From positions 41,296 to 105,295 of the forward strand of contig DUMU01000035.1 of NCBI GenBank assembly GCA_012839805.1: 64,000 nucleotides of DNA, given 5' to 3'. Position 1 is the first letter of the stretch; each line of letters starts with the position of its first letter. Source of the DNA: Bacillota bacterium. GTDB lineage: Bacteria; Bacillota; Limnochordia; Limnochordales; DUMU01. The notes below the pieces were generated by a model. It had not been told where the DNA came from, ran no database searches, and saw only the letters and a list, made by a program, of their open reading frames with translations. Of the stretch, positions 1 through 7,792 are shown piece after piece. The translations under genes and the position numbers were made by a program.

Positions 1-813
1 CTACCGCCGGCGGTGGACGATGTGGCTTTCCGGCTTCCGGTGGGCGGGGTGAGTGACCCGATCAAGGGTCCGGACGGTTACTACATCGTGCGGGTGTCGG
101 CTCGTAAGGAAGCCACCGGCCCGGATTTCGAGAAAGAGAAGGAGAATCTTCGTAAACAGCTAGCCGACCAGCGGCGTCAGGAGGAGCAGGCCCGGTGGTT
201 CGCGTCTCTCCAGGCCCAGGCAAAGGTCGAAATCCTCGACCCGGTGCTGAAGGCCCGCGATCTGGTAGGGATCGGCAAGCTGGATGAGGCCATCGCCGAG
301 TACCAGAAGGCTTTGGCCGAGCAGGATGATCCCTATGTGCGTCTGCAGCTCGCGCGGGTTTATGAGATGAAGAAAGACAAGGTACAGATGATCAAGGAAC
401 TTGAGCGTGCGGCAGCCGTCACTCCGGAGGACGTCGACATCCAGCTGGCCCTGGGGACTGCGTACAAGGATGCGGACGACAAGGAGAAGGCACTGGCGGC
501 TTTGACCAAAGCGGCCGAGGTCGCCCCCCAGTATGATCTGCAGGTCCACAGCCAGTTGTCCCAGCTTTTCTCGGAGCTCGGTCGTAAGGACCTGGCCGAT
601 CTGGAGGACAAGAAAGTAAACGAAATCTACGCTCTCTATACCCAGCGCCTGGAAGCTGCTCAGAAGGCGCAAACTGAGGCCCAAAAAGCCAACGAACCGG
701 CCCAGAATACCGCCGGGGAGTCCGGGACGGGCGACCGGACGCCGGCCGGGTCGGCCTCAGGTCAGGCCGGCGGGGCGGCGGCAGGGCAGGATGGAGCCGG
801 GGCGAAACGCTAG
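1..813 (+). CDS. PpiC-type peptidyl-prolyl isomerase with C-terminal TPR repeats (5' truncated)
   Basis: The reading frame is open from base 1, so the start lies outside the window. The first ~35 visible residues (LPPAVDDVAFRLPVGGVSDP, then a GYYIVRV strand) match the end of a parvulin/PpiC rotamase domain, as in PrsA or SurA. Residues ~75-210 form helical TPR-like repeats (LDEAIAEYQKAL, EKALAALTKAAEVAP). The last ~45 residues are a low-complexity Gly/Ala/Gln tail. PpiC family proteins assist folding of exported proteins, usually at the outer face of the membrane, but the N-terminus that would carry a signal peptide or lipobox is not visible. The stop codon is directly followed by the hisS ATG, so the two are probably co-transcribed. 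The rotamase assignment is good; the fusion to TPRs is seen directly. Confidence 0.8.
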   Translation, partial: LPPAVDDVAFRLPVGGVSDPIKGPDGYYIVRVSARKEATGPDFEKEKENLRKQLADQRRQEEQARWFASLQAQAKVEILDPVLKARDLVGIGKLDEAIAEYQKALAEQDDPYVRLQLARVYEMKKDKVQMIKELERAAAVTPEDVDIQLALGTAYKDADDKEKALAALTKAAEVAPQYDLQVHSQLSQLFSELGRKDLADLEDKKVNEIYALYTQRLEAAQKAQTEAQKANEPAQNTAGESGTGDRTPAGSASGQAGGAAAGQDGAGAKR

Positions 814-2133
814 ATGAGCGAGAGGGCTAGGGGCGAAGAGGCAGCCGCCGGGAAAGCCGTAGCGCCAGGCGCCGCGGCGGTCCGGGGAACGAGGGACATC
901 TTGCCGCCCGAAAGCAGCCGGTGGCAGTGGGTGGAGGGCGTGGCCCGGCGAGTGTGCGAGCGCTACGGCTACCGCGAAATACGGACGCCCATCTTCGAGG
1001 CGGCGACGGTCTTCACCCGCGGGATTGGCGAGGCGACCGACATCGTCGAAAAGGAGATGTACCTCTTTCGTGATCGCGCCGGGCGGGAACTGGCCCTGCG
1101 GCCGGAAGGAACGGCCGGAGTGGTGCGGGCGTTCCTCGAGCACAAGCTCTACGCCGGGCCGCTGCCCGTGAAGCTCTTCTACCTCGGTCCGATGTTCCGC
1201 TATGAACGACCCCAGGCCGGGCGATACCGGCAGTTCGAGCAATTCGGAGTAGAAGCGTTCGGCAGCGCCGACCCGGCGATAGACGCCGAAATCATCTCTC
1301 TAGGGATTGCCTTCCTCGAGGCAGTGGGGCTTGACCGTTGGGAACTTCGGCTCAATAGTATCGGTTGTCCTACCTGCCGTGCTGCCTACCGCGAGATGCT
1401 GGTCACCGAGCTCAGCCCGCGACGCCAGGAGCTTTGCCGCAGTTGCGAGCAGCGGCTGGAACGGAACCCTTTGCGGATTTTAGACTGCAAGGAGCCCGGC
1501 TGCCAGCTGCTGGTAGAGCCGCTACCCGGTTTGGAAAGCTATCTTTGCTCCGACTGCCGGGCCCACTGGGAGACGGTTCAGCACTACCTGGGTGAACTCG
1601 GTATCTCCTATCGTAAGTATCCGCGTCTCGTACGCGGTCTTGACTACTATACCCGCACGGTATTCGAGCTGGTCGGTACCGGGCTTGGCTCGCAGGATGC
1701 GCTGCTGGGCGGCGGGCGCTACGACGGGCTGGTGGAGGCGATGGGAGGACCGAGTGTCCCCGGCATTGGCTTCGCGGCCGGGCTCGACCGTTTGCTGATG
1801 AGCCTGGCCGGCGGCGACGGCCTGCCCCCGGCGGCCGCGGCAACCGACGTGTACGTGGCCCGGGCGGGGGAGGTGCCGATGGGAGCGGTGTTGCAGCTGG
1901 CCGAAAGGCTCCGCCGGGCCGGGATTCGGACGGAGCTCGAATTGGCGGGCCGCAGTTTGAAGGCGCAACTAAAGGTGGCGGACCGGCTGGGAGCCCGGTT
2001 CGTGGTGATAGCCGGAGAGGCCGAATGGGCCCGGGGCCTGGTTACGCTGCGGCGGATGGCCGATGGGCTTCAAGAGGAGGTCGCCCGGACGGAGGTGCCG
2101 GGCCGCCTGTCCGAGCTGATCTCGGAGACCTGA
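814..2133 (+). CDS. hisS: Histidine--tRNA ligase (HisRS)
   Basis: Class II aminoacyl-tRNA synthetase that charges tRNA-His in the cytoplasm. The N-terminus has the family signature RGTRDILPPE. Motif 2 is at about residues 127-148 (RYERPQAGRYRQFEQFG), the HisRS-specific motif LVRGLDYYTRTVFE is near residue 271, and GGGRYDGL with motif 3 (GFAAGLDRLL) is near 298-328. The C-terminal ~95 residues are the anticodon-binding domain. At 439 residues the length is normal, with a ~22-residue Ala-rich N-terminal extension. The start codon abuts the preceding stop; a purine-rich stretch (ggagccggggcg) acts as ribosome binding site. It lies upstream of aspS, the order also found in Bacillus. No T-box leader is visible. 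Confidence 0.97.
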   Translation: MSERARGEEAAAGKAVAPGAAAVRGTRDILPPESSRWQWVEGVARRVCERYGYREIRTPIFEAATVFTRGIGEATDIVEKEMYLFRDRAGRELALRPEGTAGVVRAFLEHKLYAGPLPVKLFYLGPMFRYERPQAGRYRQFEQFGVEAFGSADPAIDAEIISLGIAFLEAVGLDRWELRLNSIGCPTCRAAYREMLVTELSPRRQELCRSCEQRLERNPLRILDCKEPGCQLLVEPLPGLESYLCSDCRAHWETVQHYLGELGISYRKYPRLVRGLDYYTRTVFELVGTGLGSQDALLGGGRYDGLVEAMGGPSVPGIGFAAGLDRLLMSLAGGDGLPPAAAATDVYVARAGEVPMGAVLQLAERLRRAGIRTELELAGRSLKAQLKVADRLGARFVVIAGEAEWARGLVTLRRMADGLQEEVARTEVPGRLSELISET

Positions 2134-2166
2134 CGCCGGGTGGTGTAGGAGAAGGAGAGTCGAACG

Positions 2167-4026
2167 GTGGACGGAAAAACGGGCGGACGGATCATGGAGC
2201 AGCAGGAGCAGCCCGGGCAGCCGGGGCAACCCGGACGGCCGGGGCTGCAAGGGCAGGGCGAGTGGCGGCGGAGTGCCTGGTGCGGTGAACTGCGAGCCAG
2301 CGACGCGGGCCGGGAGGTAGTGTTAAACGGCTGGGTGGCGCACCGGCGGGACCACGGTGGCCTGATCTTCATCGACCTGCGGGACCGGAGCGGCCTGGTA
2401 CAGGTGGTTTTCAACCCGCAAACCGACCCGGAGGCTTTCCGCACCGCCGAGACCCTGCGCCTGGAATACGTCGTCTCGGTGGCGGGTCAGGTCCGGCACC
2501 GTAGCCCCGGTATGGAAAATCCCAAGCTTCCCACCGGCGAGATCGAAGTGGCCGGCCACACCCTGACGGTATTGAGCACGTCCAAGACCCCTCCCTTCGT
2601 GCTCGACCGAGCCCCCTCGGTGGACGAAAACCTGCGGCTTCGCTACCGCTACCTCGACCTGCGCCGCCCCGAGATGCAGAGAAACCTCGTGCTCCGTCAT
2701 CGCCTGGCGCAAAAGACCCGGGAATTCCTGAACGCCCGTGGTTTCCTGGAAATCGAGACGCCCATGCTCACGCGTAGTACGCCGGAGGGAGCCCGGGACT
2801 TCCTGGTTCCCAGCCGGCTGAGTCCGGGGACGTTTTACGCCCTGCCACAGTCACCCCAGCTTTTCAAGCAGCTTTTGATGGTGAGCGGCTTTGAGCGCTA
2901 CTACCAGATCGCCCGCTGCTTCCGGGACGAAGATTTACGGGCCGATCGGCAGCCGGAATTTACCCAGATCGATATCGAGATGTCGTTCGTAGAGCGGGAG
3001 GACGTGATGCAGCTCGGAGAAGAGCTGATCGCAACTCTCCTGGGCGAGGTGAATGTACGCGTCGAACTGCCGCTGCGCCGGATTACCTACGGGGAAGCCA
3101 TGCTCCGGTACGGGTCCGATAAGCCAGACCTGCGGTTCGGGCTGGAGATTCAAGACGTGTCTCAACTCTTTGCCACCAGCGGCTTCCAGGTATTCGCCCG
3201 GGCGGTGGCAAGCGGCGGGGTAGTGAGGGCTCTTGTATTGCCCGGCGGCAGTGACCTCAGCCGGCGGGAGCTGGACCAGCTGGTGGAGCTCGCTCCCCGT
3301 TGGGGCGCCCGGGGGCTCGTCTGGATGCTGGCCGAGGCGGAAGAGCTGCGTTCACCGATAGCGAAGTACCTGGGGGCCGGCGAGGAGGCGGCGCTACGAA
3401 AGCAGCTCTCGGTTCAGCCGGGCGACCTCATCTGTCTGATGGCCGGGCCCGAAAAGGAGACGGCCATCGCCATGGGAAGGCTCAGGCTTTTCCTGGCTGA
3501 GAAGAAAAACCTCATCCCGCCTGGCCGCTGGGAGCTCGTCTGGGTAGTGGACTTCCCGCTCCTGGAGTGGAATGAGGAGGAACGGAGGCTGGAGGCGGTT
3601 CACCATCCTTTCACTTCGCCGCGGCAGGAGGACGTTGATTTGCTGGCCACCGAGCCGTTGCGGGTGCGGGCCAACGCTTACGACCTCGTGCTCAACGGGG
3701 TAGAGCTGGGTGGCGGGAGCATCAGGAACCACCGCCGGGAGGTGCAGGAACGGGTTTTCGAGGCCCTCGGCATCTCTCCCGAAGAGGCCCGGGCGAAATT
3801 CGGGTTTCTGCTGGAAGCATTGGAGTATGGTGCCCCGCCCCACGGTGGTATCGCCTTCGGGTTCGACCGGCTGGTGATGTTACTGGCGGGGGAGGAGACA
3901 ATCCGGGACGTGATCGCCTTCCCCAAGACGCAAAGCGGGGCCGATCCACTGACCGGAGCGCCGGCCGCGGTTTCGGCGGCCCAGCTCGGGGAGTTGCATA
4001 TCATTCCGGAAGTTCCGGTGGCTTAG
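2167..4026 (+). CDS. aspS: Aspartate--tRNA ligase (AspRS), bacterial type with GAD insert
   Basis: Class IIb synthetase that charges tRNA-Asp. An N-terminal OB-fold anticodon-binding domain covers roughly residues 35-140 (VLNGWVAHRRDHGGLIFIDLRD). Class II motifs follow: FLEIETPMLTRSTPEGARDF, FRDEDLRADRQPEFTQID near residue 252, and GIAFGFDRLVMLL near 561. The bacterial GAD insertion lies between about 320 and 430. The GTG start was chosen because a strong ribosome binding site (ggagaaggagag) sits 7 nt upstream; an internal ATG at 2194 is possible. The first ~35 residues are unusual: a Gln/Gly/Pro stretch with collagen-like Gly-X-Y triplets. Whether it is discriminating or also charges tRNA-Asn cannot be told here. 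It is followed by the 6S RNA gene. Confidence 0.97.
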   Translation: MDGKTGGRIMEQQEQPGQPGQPGRPGLQGQGEWRRSAWCGELRASDAGREVVLNGWVAHRRDHGGLIFIDLRDRSGLVQVVFNPQTDPEAFRTAETLRLEYVVSVAGQVRHRSPGMENPKLPTGEIEVAGHTLTVLSTSKTPPFVLDRAPSVDENLRLRYRYLDLRRPEMQRNLVLRHRLAQKTREFLNARGFLEIETPMLTRSTPEGARDFLVPSRLSPGTFYALPQSPQLFKQLLMVSGFERYYQIARCFRDEDLRADRQPEFTQIDIEMSFVEREDVMQLGEELIATLLGEVNVRVELPLRRITYGEAMLRYGSDKPDLRFGLEIQDVSQLFATSGFQVFARAVASGGVVRALVLPGGSDLSRRELDQLVELAPRWGARGLVWMLAEAEELRSPIAKYLGAGEEAALRKQLSVQPGDLICLMAGPEKETAIAMGRLRLFLAEKKNLIPPGRWELVWVVDFPLLEWNEEERRLEAVHHPFTSPRQEDVDLLATEPLRVRANAYDLVLNGVELGGGSIRNHRREVQERVFEALGISPEEARAKFGFLLEALEYGAPPHGGIAFGFDRLVMLLAGEETIRDVIAFPKTQSGADPLTGAPAAVSAAQLGELHIIPEVPVA

Positions 4027-4048
4027 GCGGTAATCCTTCGACTGGACC

Positions 4049-4077
4049 TTGCCACGCCCGGGACGGTGTGCTATCAT
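4049..4077 (+). promoter_or_regulatory. Sigma-A promoter of the 6S RNA gene
   Basis: TTGCCA (4049-4054) and TATCAT (4072-4077) are separated by exactly 17 bp, a good vegetative promoter. Transcription would begin near 4084, about 10 nt before the 6S closing stem. It starts 22 nt after the aspS stop codon, so the RNA is probably transcribed both independently and by read-through. Confidence 0.75.
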
Positions 4078-4083
4078 GTCGCC

Positions 4084-4280
4084 GGAAAGCGAGTTCCCTG
4101 CTGTGTCCGTGATCAAGCCGGCAGATGGTATGCGCCAACACCATCTAAAAGGGATCCGGACTCTGGACACCGAGGGCAGGCCCCCCCTGCTCGGGGAAGC
4201 CCGCATGGCGTCCAGGAGGAACCCACCTGCCGGGGGCAGGTGCAAACCGGCCGGCACCTAACGGCACGGCGGGGAAATCG
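4084..4280 (+). ncRNA. ssrS: 6S RNA (SsrS), global regulator of RNA polymerase
   Basis: 6S RNA mimics an open promoter and binds the housekeeping sigma-RNA polymerase holoenzyme in stationary phase. The region between aspS and the Rrf2 regulator has no plausible ORF and folds as expected. A closing helix pairs 4094-4110 (TTCCCTGCTGTGTCCGT) with 4261-4276 (ACGGCACGGCGGGGAA), with two G-U pairs and one bulged U. Inner hairpins lie at about 4170-4194 (CCGAG..CAGG / CCTG.CTCGG) and 4225-4241 (ACCTGCC/GGCAGGT). The stem-to-stem size of 183 nt is typical. A sigma-A promoter lies upstream and an intrinsic terminator follows at 4290-4318. Placement directly after aspS matches my recollection of B. 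subtilis 6S-1 RNA (bsrA). The identification rests on structure, size and synteny; a covariance-model search would settle it. Confidence 0.85.
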
Positions 4281-4289
4281 TCGAGGGAG

Positions 4290-4318
4290 CCGAGGGGTCT
4301 GGCACTCCTCGGTTTTTT
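4290..4318 (+). terminator. Intrinsic terminator of the 6S RNA transcription unit
   Basis: The hairpin CCGAGG (4290-4295) / CCTCGG (4307-4312) is followed immediately by six T residues (4313-4318). It lies 14 nt beyond the 6S closing stem and also ends read-through transcription from hisS-aspS. Confidence 0.85.
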
Positions 4319-4484
4319 CGCGTTTCCCTACTCGTCTGCTGCCGGTTCATTGCCGCTGGTTCATCGAATTACAGAAGATCGGGTCGAAAATGTGCCTGGC
4401 TTGCCTCCGGCGATGGCGACCCCGGTGGTATACAGCTCGGGTGCAGGGTTCAGGTTGGTTGGGCCGGGTTAGGTTGAGCCGGGT
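4319..4484. other. Intergenic spacer between 6S terminator and iscR promoter
   Basis: No convincing gene, promoter or hairpin is visible. The last ~50 bases contain a repetitive GGTT-rich run with two copies of GCCGGGTT (around 4463 and 4478) just upstream of the -35 box of the next promoter. These could be an operator, but nothing in the sequence proves it. Confidence 0.4.
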
Positions 4485-4513
4485 TTGACGCCGGGGGAGG
4501 CCGGGCGTATCAT
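4485..4513 (+). promoter_or_regulatory. Sigma-A promoter of the iscR-iscS-mnmA unit
   Basis: TTGACG (4485-4490), a 17-bp spacer and TATCAT (4508-4513) form a near-consensus promoter. It leaves an untranslated leader of about 120 nt before the regulator at 4642. IscR-type regulators often act on their own promoter, so this is the likely target of autoregulation (inference). Confidence 0.7.
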
Positions 4514-4641
4514 GGGAAGGGAAAGGCGAGCAATCTGCTCGGGATTGGTGCGCCCGGTGCGGCCGCTCGCAGGCGCGACGGGGGAACGGGGCGACCTGGC
4601 AGGAGACGGAACACGCAAACGGGCTATGGGGGCGGGGATCC

Positions 4642-5094
4642 ATGAGGATATCGACCAGGGGAGAATACGGCCTGCGAGCCATGGTGGAGCTCGCGCTCCG
4701 CGCCGGGCAGGGACCGGTCCCGCTCAAGGCAATAGCCGAAAGCCAGGGCATCTCCGAGCCATATCTCGAGCAGTTGATGGGCACGTTACGGAAGGCGGGA
4801 CTGGTAAATAGCGTGCGGGGGGCGCAGGGAGGCTATGAACTCGCCCGCCGGCCGGAGCAGGTGAAGGCGGGAGACGTGGTCCGGGCACTGGAGGGTCCGA
4901 TCGTCCCCTGGGAGTGCGTGGACGAAAGCAGCGGGGCGGTTTGCCTGCTGACGGAGGGCTGTTCTACCCGCCTCCTCTGGAAGAAGCTGCAAGATGCCAT
5001 CGAAGCGGTGCTGGACTCCGTGACCCTGGCCGACCTGGTAGAAGAGCAGCAGCGACTTCGAGTGCAGGGGGGCGCGCTGCTGTTCGACATCTGA
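4642..5094 (+). CDS. Rrf2 family transcriptional regulator (IscR-like, probable Fe-S sensor)
   Basis: A 150-residue Rrf2 protein. Its N-terminal winged helix-turn-helix (MRISTRGEYGLRAMVELA, SEPYLEQLMGTLRKAGLV, RGAQGGYELAR) binds DNA. Three cysteines in the C-terminal half are spaced C-X8-C-X5-C (WECVDESSGAVC then LLTEGC), close to the cluster-binding triad of IscR, and are followed by the conserved TRLLWKKLQDAI helix. IscR controls Fe-S cluster genes according to cluster demand; the related CymR instead controls cysteine synthesis and lacks this triad. The gene starts an apparent operon with a cysteine desulfurase 20 nt downstream, which supports an IscR-like role. The ATG is preceded by ggggcgggg. 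Confidence 0.88.
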   Translation: MRISTRGEYGLRAMVELALRAGQGPVPLKAIAESQGISEPYLEQLMGTLRKAGLVNSVRGAQGGYELARRPEQVKAGDVVRALEGPIVPWECVDESSGAVCLLTEGCSTRLLWKKLQDAIEAVLDSVTLADLVEEQQRLRVQGGALLFDI

Positions 5095-5114
5095 ACTTCG
5101 GAAGCGAGGGGAAC

Positions 5115-6329
5115 ATGCCGGGCGAGCGGATCGAGCGGATTTACTTGGATCATGCGGCCACGACCCCTCTTCGTCCCGAGGTAGTCGAGGCCATGCGGCC
5201 GTTTGCCCAGGAAGTATTTGGTAACCCTTCCTCGTTGCATGCCCGTGGCCGGGAGGCAAGGCGCCGGGTCGACGAGGCCCGGGACCGTATCGCGGCCATT
5301 TTGCGTTGCCGTCCGGGAGAGATCTACTTTACCAGCGGGGGCAGCGAGTCCGACACCTGGGCGTTGATGGGTTCAGTGGTAGCCGCGCGGGAGCGGGGCG
5401 ACCCGCGCCGGCGGATCATGGTCTCCGCGGTGGAACACCGGGCGGTGCTGGACACAGCCGAAGCCCTGGCCCGCAGCGGGGTGAACGTGGACTACCTCCC
5501 CGTCGACCGGTTCGGGCGGATAGCAGTGGACGAAGTGGTCGAGCGGGTGGAGCGGCAGAAGGACACCCTGCTCGTGGCGGTGATGTACGCCAACAACGAG
5601 GTGGGGACGATCCAGCCCGTGCGGGAGCTGGGTGCCCGCCTGCGTGAACTGGGAGTTCTATTCTTCGTCGACGCAGTCCAGGCCCCCGGCTATCTGCCTT
5701 TAGACTTGCAGGAGCTGCCTTGCGATCTACTGGCCCTCTCCGCTCACAAGTTCAACGGCCCCAAGGGAGCAGGACTTCTCTACGTTCGCCGCGGGGTAGA
5801 GATCGCGCCGCTGGTTCACGGCGGGGCCCAGGAGCGAGGCCGCCGGGGCGGTACGGAGAACGTGGCCGGGGTGGTGGGGATGGCGGTCGCGCTGGAGCTG
5901 GCCGAGGGCGAGCGGCCGGCCGAAGCCAAGCGAGTGGCCGCACTTCGGGATCGCTTGTTCGCCTTGATCCGGAAGGCTCTGCCCGACACGCGGTGTCATG
6001 GTCACCCGGCGGAACGGCTGCCCAACAACCTAAACCTCTCCTGGCCCGGAGTCGCTAGCGATACGCTCCTCCTCGCCCTGGACCTCGCCGGGGTGGAAGC
6101 TTCCAGCGGGGCGGCCTGCAGCGCGGGGGCGCTCACCGAGTCCCACGTCCTCACGGCCATGGGGGTGAGAGAGGCCGAGGCGGGGGGGCCGTTGCGGTTG
6201 AGCCTGGGACGGGGCAACACCGAGGCCGAAATCGACGAAGCCGCCCGCCGCATCGTCGCGGCAGTCGAGGCGGTGCGGGAACGCAGGCAAAGCGCGGGGG
6301 GAGCCGGAGAGCCAGATGGTAGACGGTAG
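5115..6329 (+). CDS. iscS: Cysteine desulfurase (IscS/NifS family)
   Basis: PLP-dependent enzyme that takes sulfur from L-cysteine for Fe-S clusters and tRNA thiolation. The start at ATG 5115 gives [19 protein letters not shown], the normal family beginning, with gaggggaac upstream. The PLP-binding lysine is Lys212 in [11 protein letters not shown]. The catalytic cysteine is Cys335 in SSGAACSAG, in the long-loop, group I context. The length of 404 residues is normal. It sits between the IscR-like regulator and mnmA, overlapping mnmA by 14 nt. Its persulfide therefore probably feeds MnmA directly as well as a scaffold protein, though no iscU-type scaffold is in the window. Confidence 0.96.
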   Translation: MPGERIERIYLDHAATTPLRPEVVEAMRPFAQEVFGNPSSLHARGREARRRVDEARDRIAAILRCRPGEIYFTSGGSESDTWALMGSVVAARERGDPRRRIMVSAVEHRAVLDTAEALARSGVNVDYLPVDRFGRIAVDEVVERVERQKDTLLVAVMYANNEVGTIQPVRELGARLRELGVLFFVDAVQAPGYLPLDLQELPCDLLALSAHKFNGPKGAGLLYVRRGVEIAPLVHGGAQERGRRGGTENVAGVVGMAVALELAEGERPAEAKRVAALRDRLFALIRKALPDTRCHGHPAERLPNNLNLSWPGVASDTLLLALDLAGVEASSGAACSAGALTESHVLTAMGVREAEAGGPLRLSLGRGNTEAEIDEAARRIVAAVEAVRERRQSAGGAGEPDGRR

Positions 6330-7614
6330 GGAAGACGGCCTGGTGATCGGAATGACCGGCGAGCAAGAGTCCCTGGAGGCCGCGAGAGACCGGGTTCGGG
6401 TCGAACTTGCCCGCGTCGCAGGTCGAGGTCCTCTGGCTCCCCGCGGGCGGCGGGTGGTGGCCGCTATGAGCGGCGGAGTGGATTCATCGGTGGCGGCCGC
6501 CCTGCTGGTCGAGGCCGGATTCCAGGTGATCGGTATCACCTTGCAGCTCTGGCCGGAATGGCTGCCGCCGGACCACGAGGGCGGATGCTGTTCACTGGGG
6601 GCGGTGGAGGATGCCCGCCGGGTGGCCAACACGCTGGGCATACCCTATTACGTCCTCAACCTGAGCGAAGCTTTCGAGGAAGTGGTGATCCGGCCGTTCA
6701 CCCGGGAATACCTGGGCGGCCGGACGCCCAATCCTTGTTTGGTCTGCAATCGGGAGATCAAGTTTGGTGTTCTACTGGAAAAGGCTCGTGAACTGGGGGC
6801 CGGCTACGTGGCCACCGGCCATTATGCCCGGATTGGCTGGGATGAGCGACGAAAACGCTATCTGTTGCGTGCGGGAATCGATTCCAGTAAGGACCAGAGC
6901 TATGCACTCTACGCCCTTACGCAAGAACAGCTGGCCTGCACCCTCACTCCTTTGGGCGTCCTTACCAAGAAGAGAGTGCGGGAGCTCGCAACCGCGCTGG
7001 GATTGGTGACGGCCCGCAAACCGGAAAGCCAGGAGATCTGTTTCATACCCGGCAACGATTACCGCCGCTTTTTGCGAGAGTACGCGGGGGTGGCGGAAAA
7101 CCCGGGCCCGATCGTGGATCGGCAGGGGCGCAGGCTCGGAACGCACCGGGGAGTCGCCTTCTATACGGTAGGGCAACGGCACGGATTGGGGTTGCCGGGC
7201 CCGGAGCCGTACTACGTGCTGGAGATCGATGCCCGGCGGAATCGCCTGGTGGTCGGGAGGCGGGAGGAAGCCAGGGGAGCAGTGCTGCTCGCGAAGGATG
7301 TTAACCTCATTTCCCAGGTCGAGGTTCCCCCGGAAGGGCTCAAGGTTTGGGCCAAGGTACGCTACCGGGTACCCAAGGCCGAGGCGCGGATCATGCCGGC
7401 GGGGCCGGATACCTCGTGGATGTGGACTTGTTTTGCGGAGCCCCAATGGGCCATCACTCCCGGCCAGGCGGTGGTCTGGTACGAAGCCGGGGACGAGGCG
7501 GATATCGTAGTCGGTGGTGGTACCATCGCGGACGCAACTGAGCTCGCCGCGAAAGCCGGGAATACTACTCCCGATGACGCCGGTTGCCGATGGGAAGGTG
7601 GAGTTAAATGGTGA
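6316..7614 (+). CDS. mnmA: tRNA-specific 2-thiouridylase MnmA
   Basis: MnmA adds sulfur at position 2 of the wobble uridine of tRNA-Lys, -Glu and -Gln, using ATP and persulfide sulfur from a cysteine desulfurase. The PP-loop [10 protein letters not shown] begins near residue 52. The two catalytic cysteines are Cys141 ([12 protein letters not shown]) and Cys242 ([14 protein letters not shown]). The SKDQSYALY motif and C-terminal beta-barrel are present. At 432 residues it is longer than usual (~360): it has a ~45-residue N-terminal extension and a tail. ATG 6316 overlaps iscS; ATG 6352 is an alternative. Translational coupling with iscS fits the shared sulfur relay. Confidence 0.96.
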   Translation: MVDGREDGLVIGMTGEQESLEAARDRVRVELARVAGRGPLAPRGRRVVAAMSGGVDSSVAAALLVEAGFQVIGITLQLWPEWLPPDHEGGCCSLGAVEDARRVANTLGIPYYVLNLSEAFEEVVIRPFTREYLGGRTPNPCLVCNREIKFGVLLEKARELGAGYVATGHYARIGWDERRKRYLLRAGIDSSKDQSYALYALTQEQLACTLTPLGVLTKKRVRELATALGLVTARKPESQEICFIPGNDYRRFLREYAGVAENPGPIVDRQGRRLGTHRGVAFYTVGQRHGLGLPGPEPYYVLEIDARRNRLVVGRREEARGAVLLAKDVNLISQVEVPPEGLKVWAKVRYRVPKAEARIMPAGPDTSWMWTCFAEPQWAITPGQAVVWYEAGDEADIVVGGGTIADATELAAKAGNTTPDDAGCRWEGGVKW

Positions 7615-7763
7615 ACCGTTTCTGGCAGGGTGTGCTCATGGGAGTAGTGCTCGGTATCGTCATGAGCTTGCGTTATCTGCAACGGGGCACGTCCGCCGAA
7701 ACGGAGACCGTGCCGCGGCGGGTGATGGCGCGGCTTGCCGTGCCTTCGCTGAGGCGAGGTTAG
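7608..7763 (+). CDS. Small single-span membrane protein (51 aa), unknown function
   Basis: A short ORF starts at ATG 7608, overlapping the end of mnmA by 7 nt, with a good ribosome binding site (ggaaggtggag) just upstream. It encodes 51 residues beginning [20 protein letters not shown]: one hydrophobic helix (about residues 5-22), then a basic, Thr/Glu-containing tail ending RRG. The layout resembles small YtxH-like membrane proteins, but no family is firmly recognised. It sits tightly between mnmA and an AI-2E family transporter and is probably translated from the same message. Support comes from the start context, the overlap and the hydrophobic segment. Confidence 0.6.
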   Translation: MVNRFWQGVLMGVVLGIVMSLRYLQRGTSAETETVPRRVMARLAVPSLRRG

Positions 7764-7792
7764 GCAGTACGACCTTCGGGGAGGAAAGCGGC

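Noticed and set aside
4049..4488. ORFs of 70-140 codons across the 6S region
   Set aside because: Composition is not protein-like and they run through the 6S closing helix and terminator hairpin; a non-coding RNA explains the region better.
4319..4641. T-box or other riboswitch upstream of the Rrf2 regulator
   Set aside because: No specifier stem, T-box core sequence or terminator/antiterminator pair was found in the ~120-nt leader.
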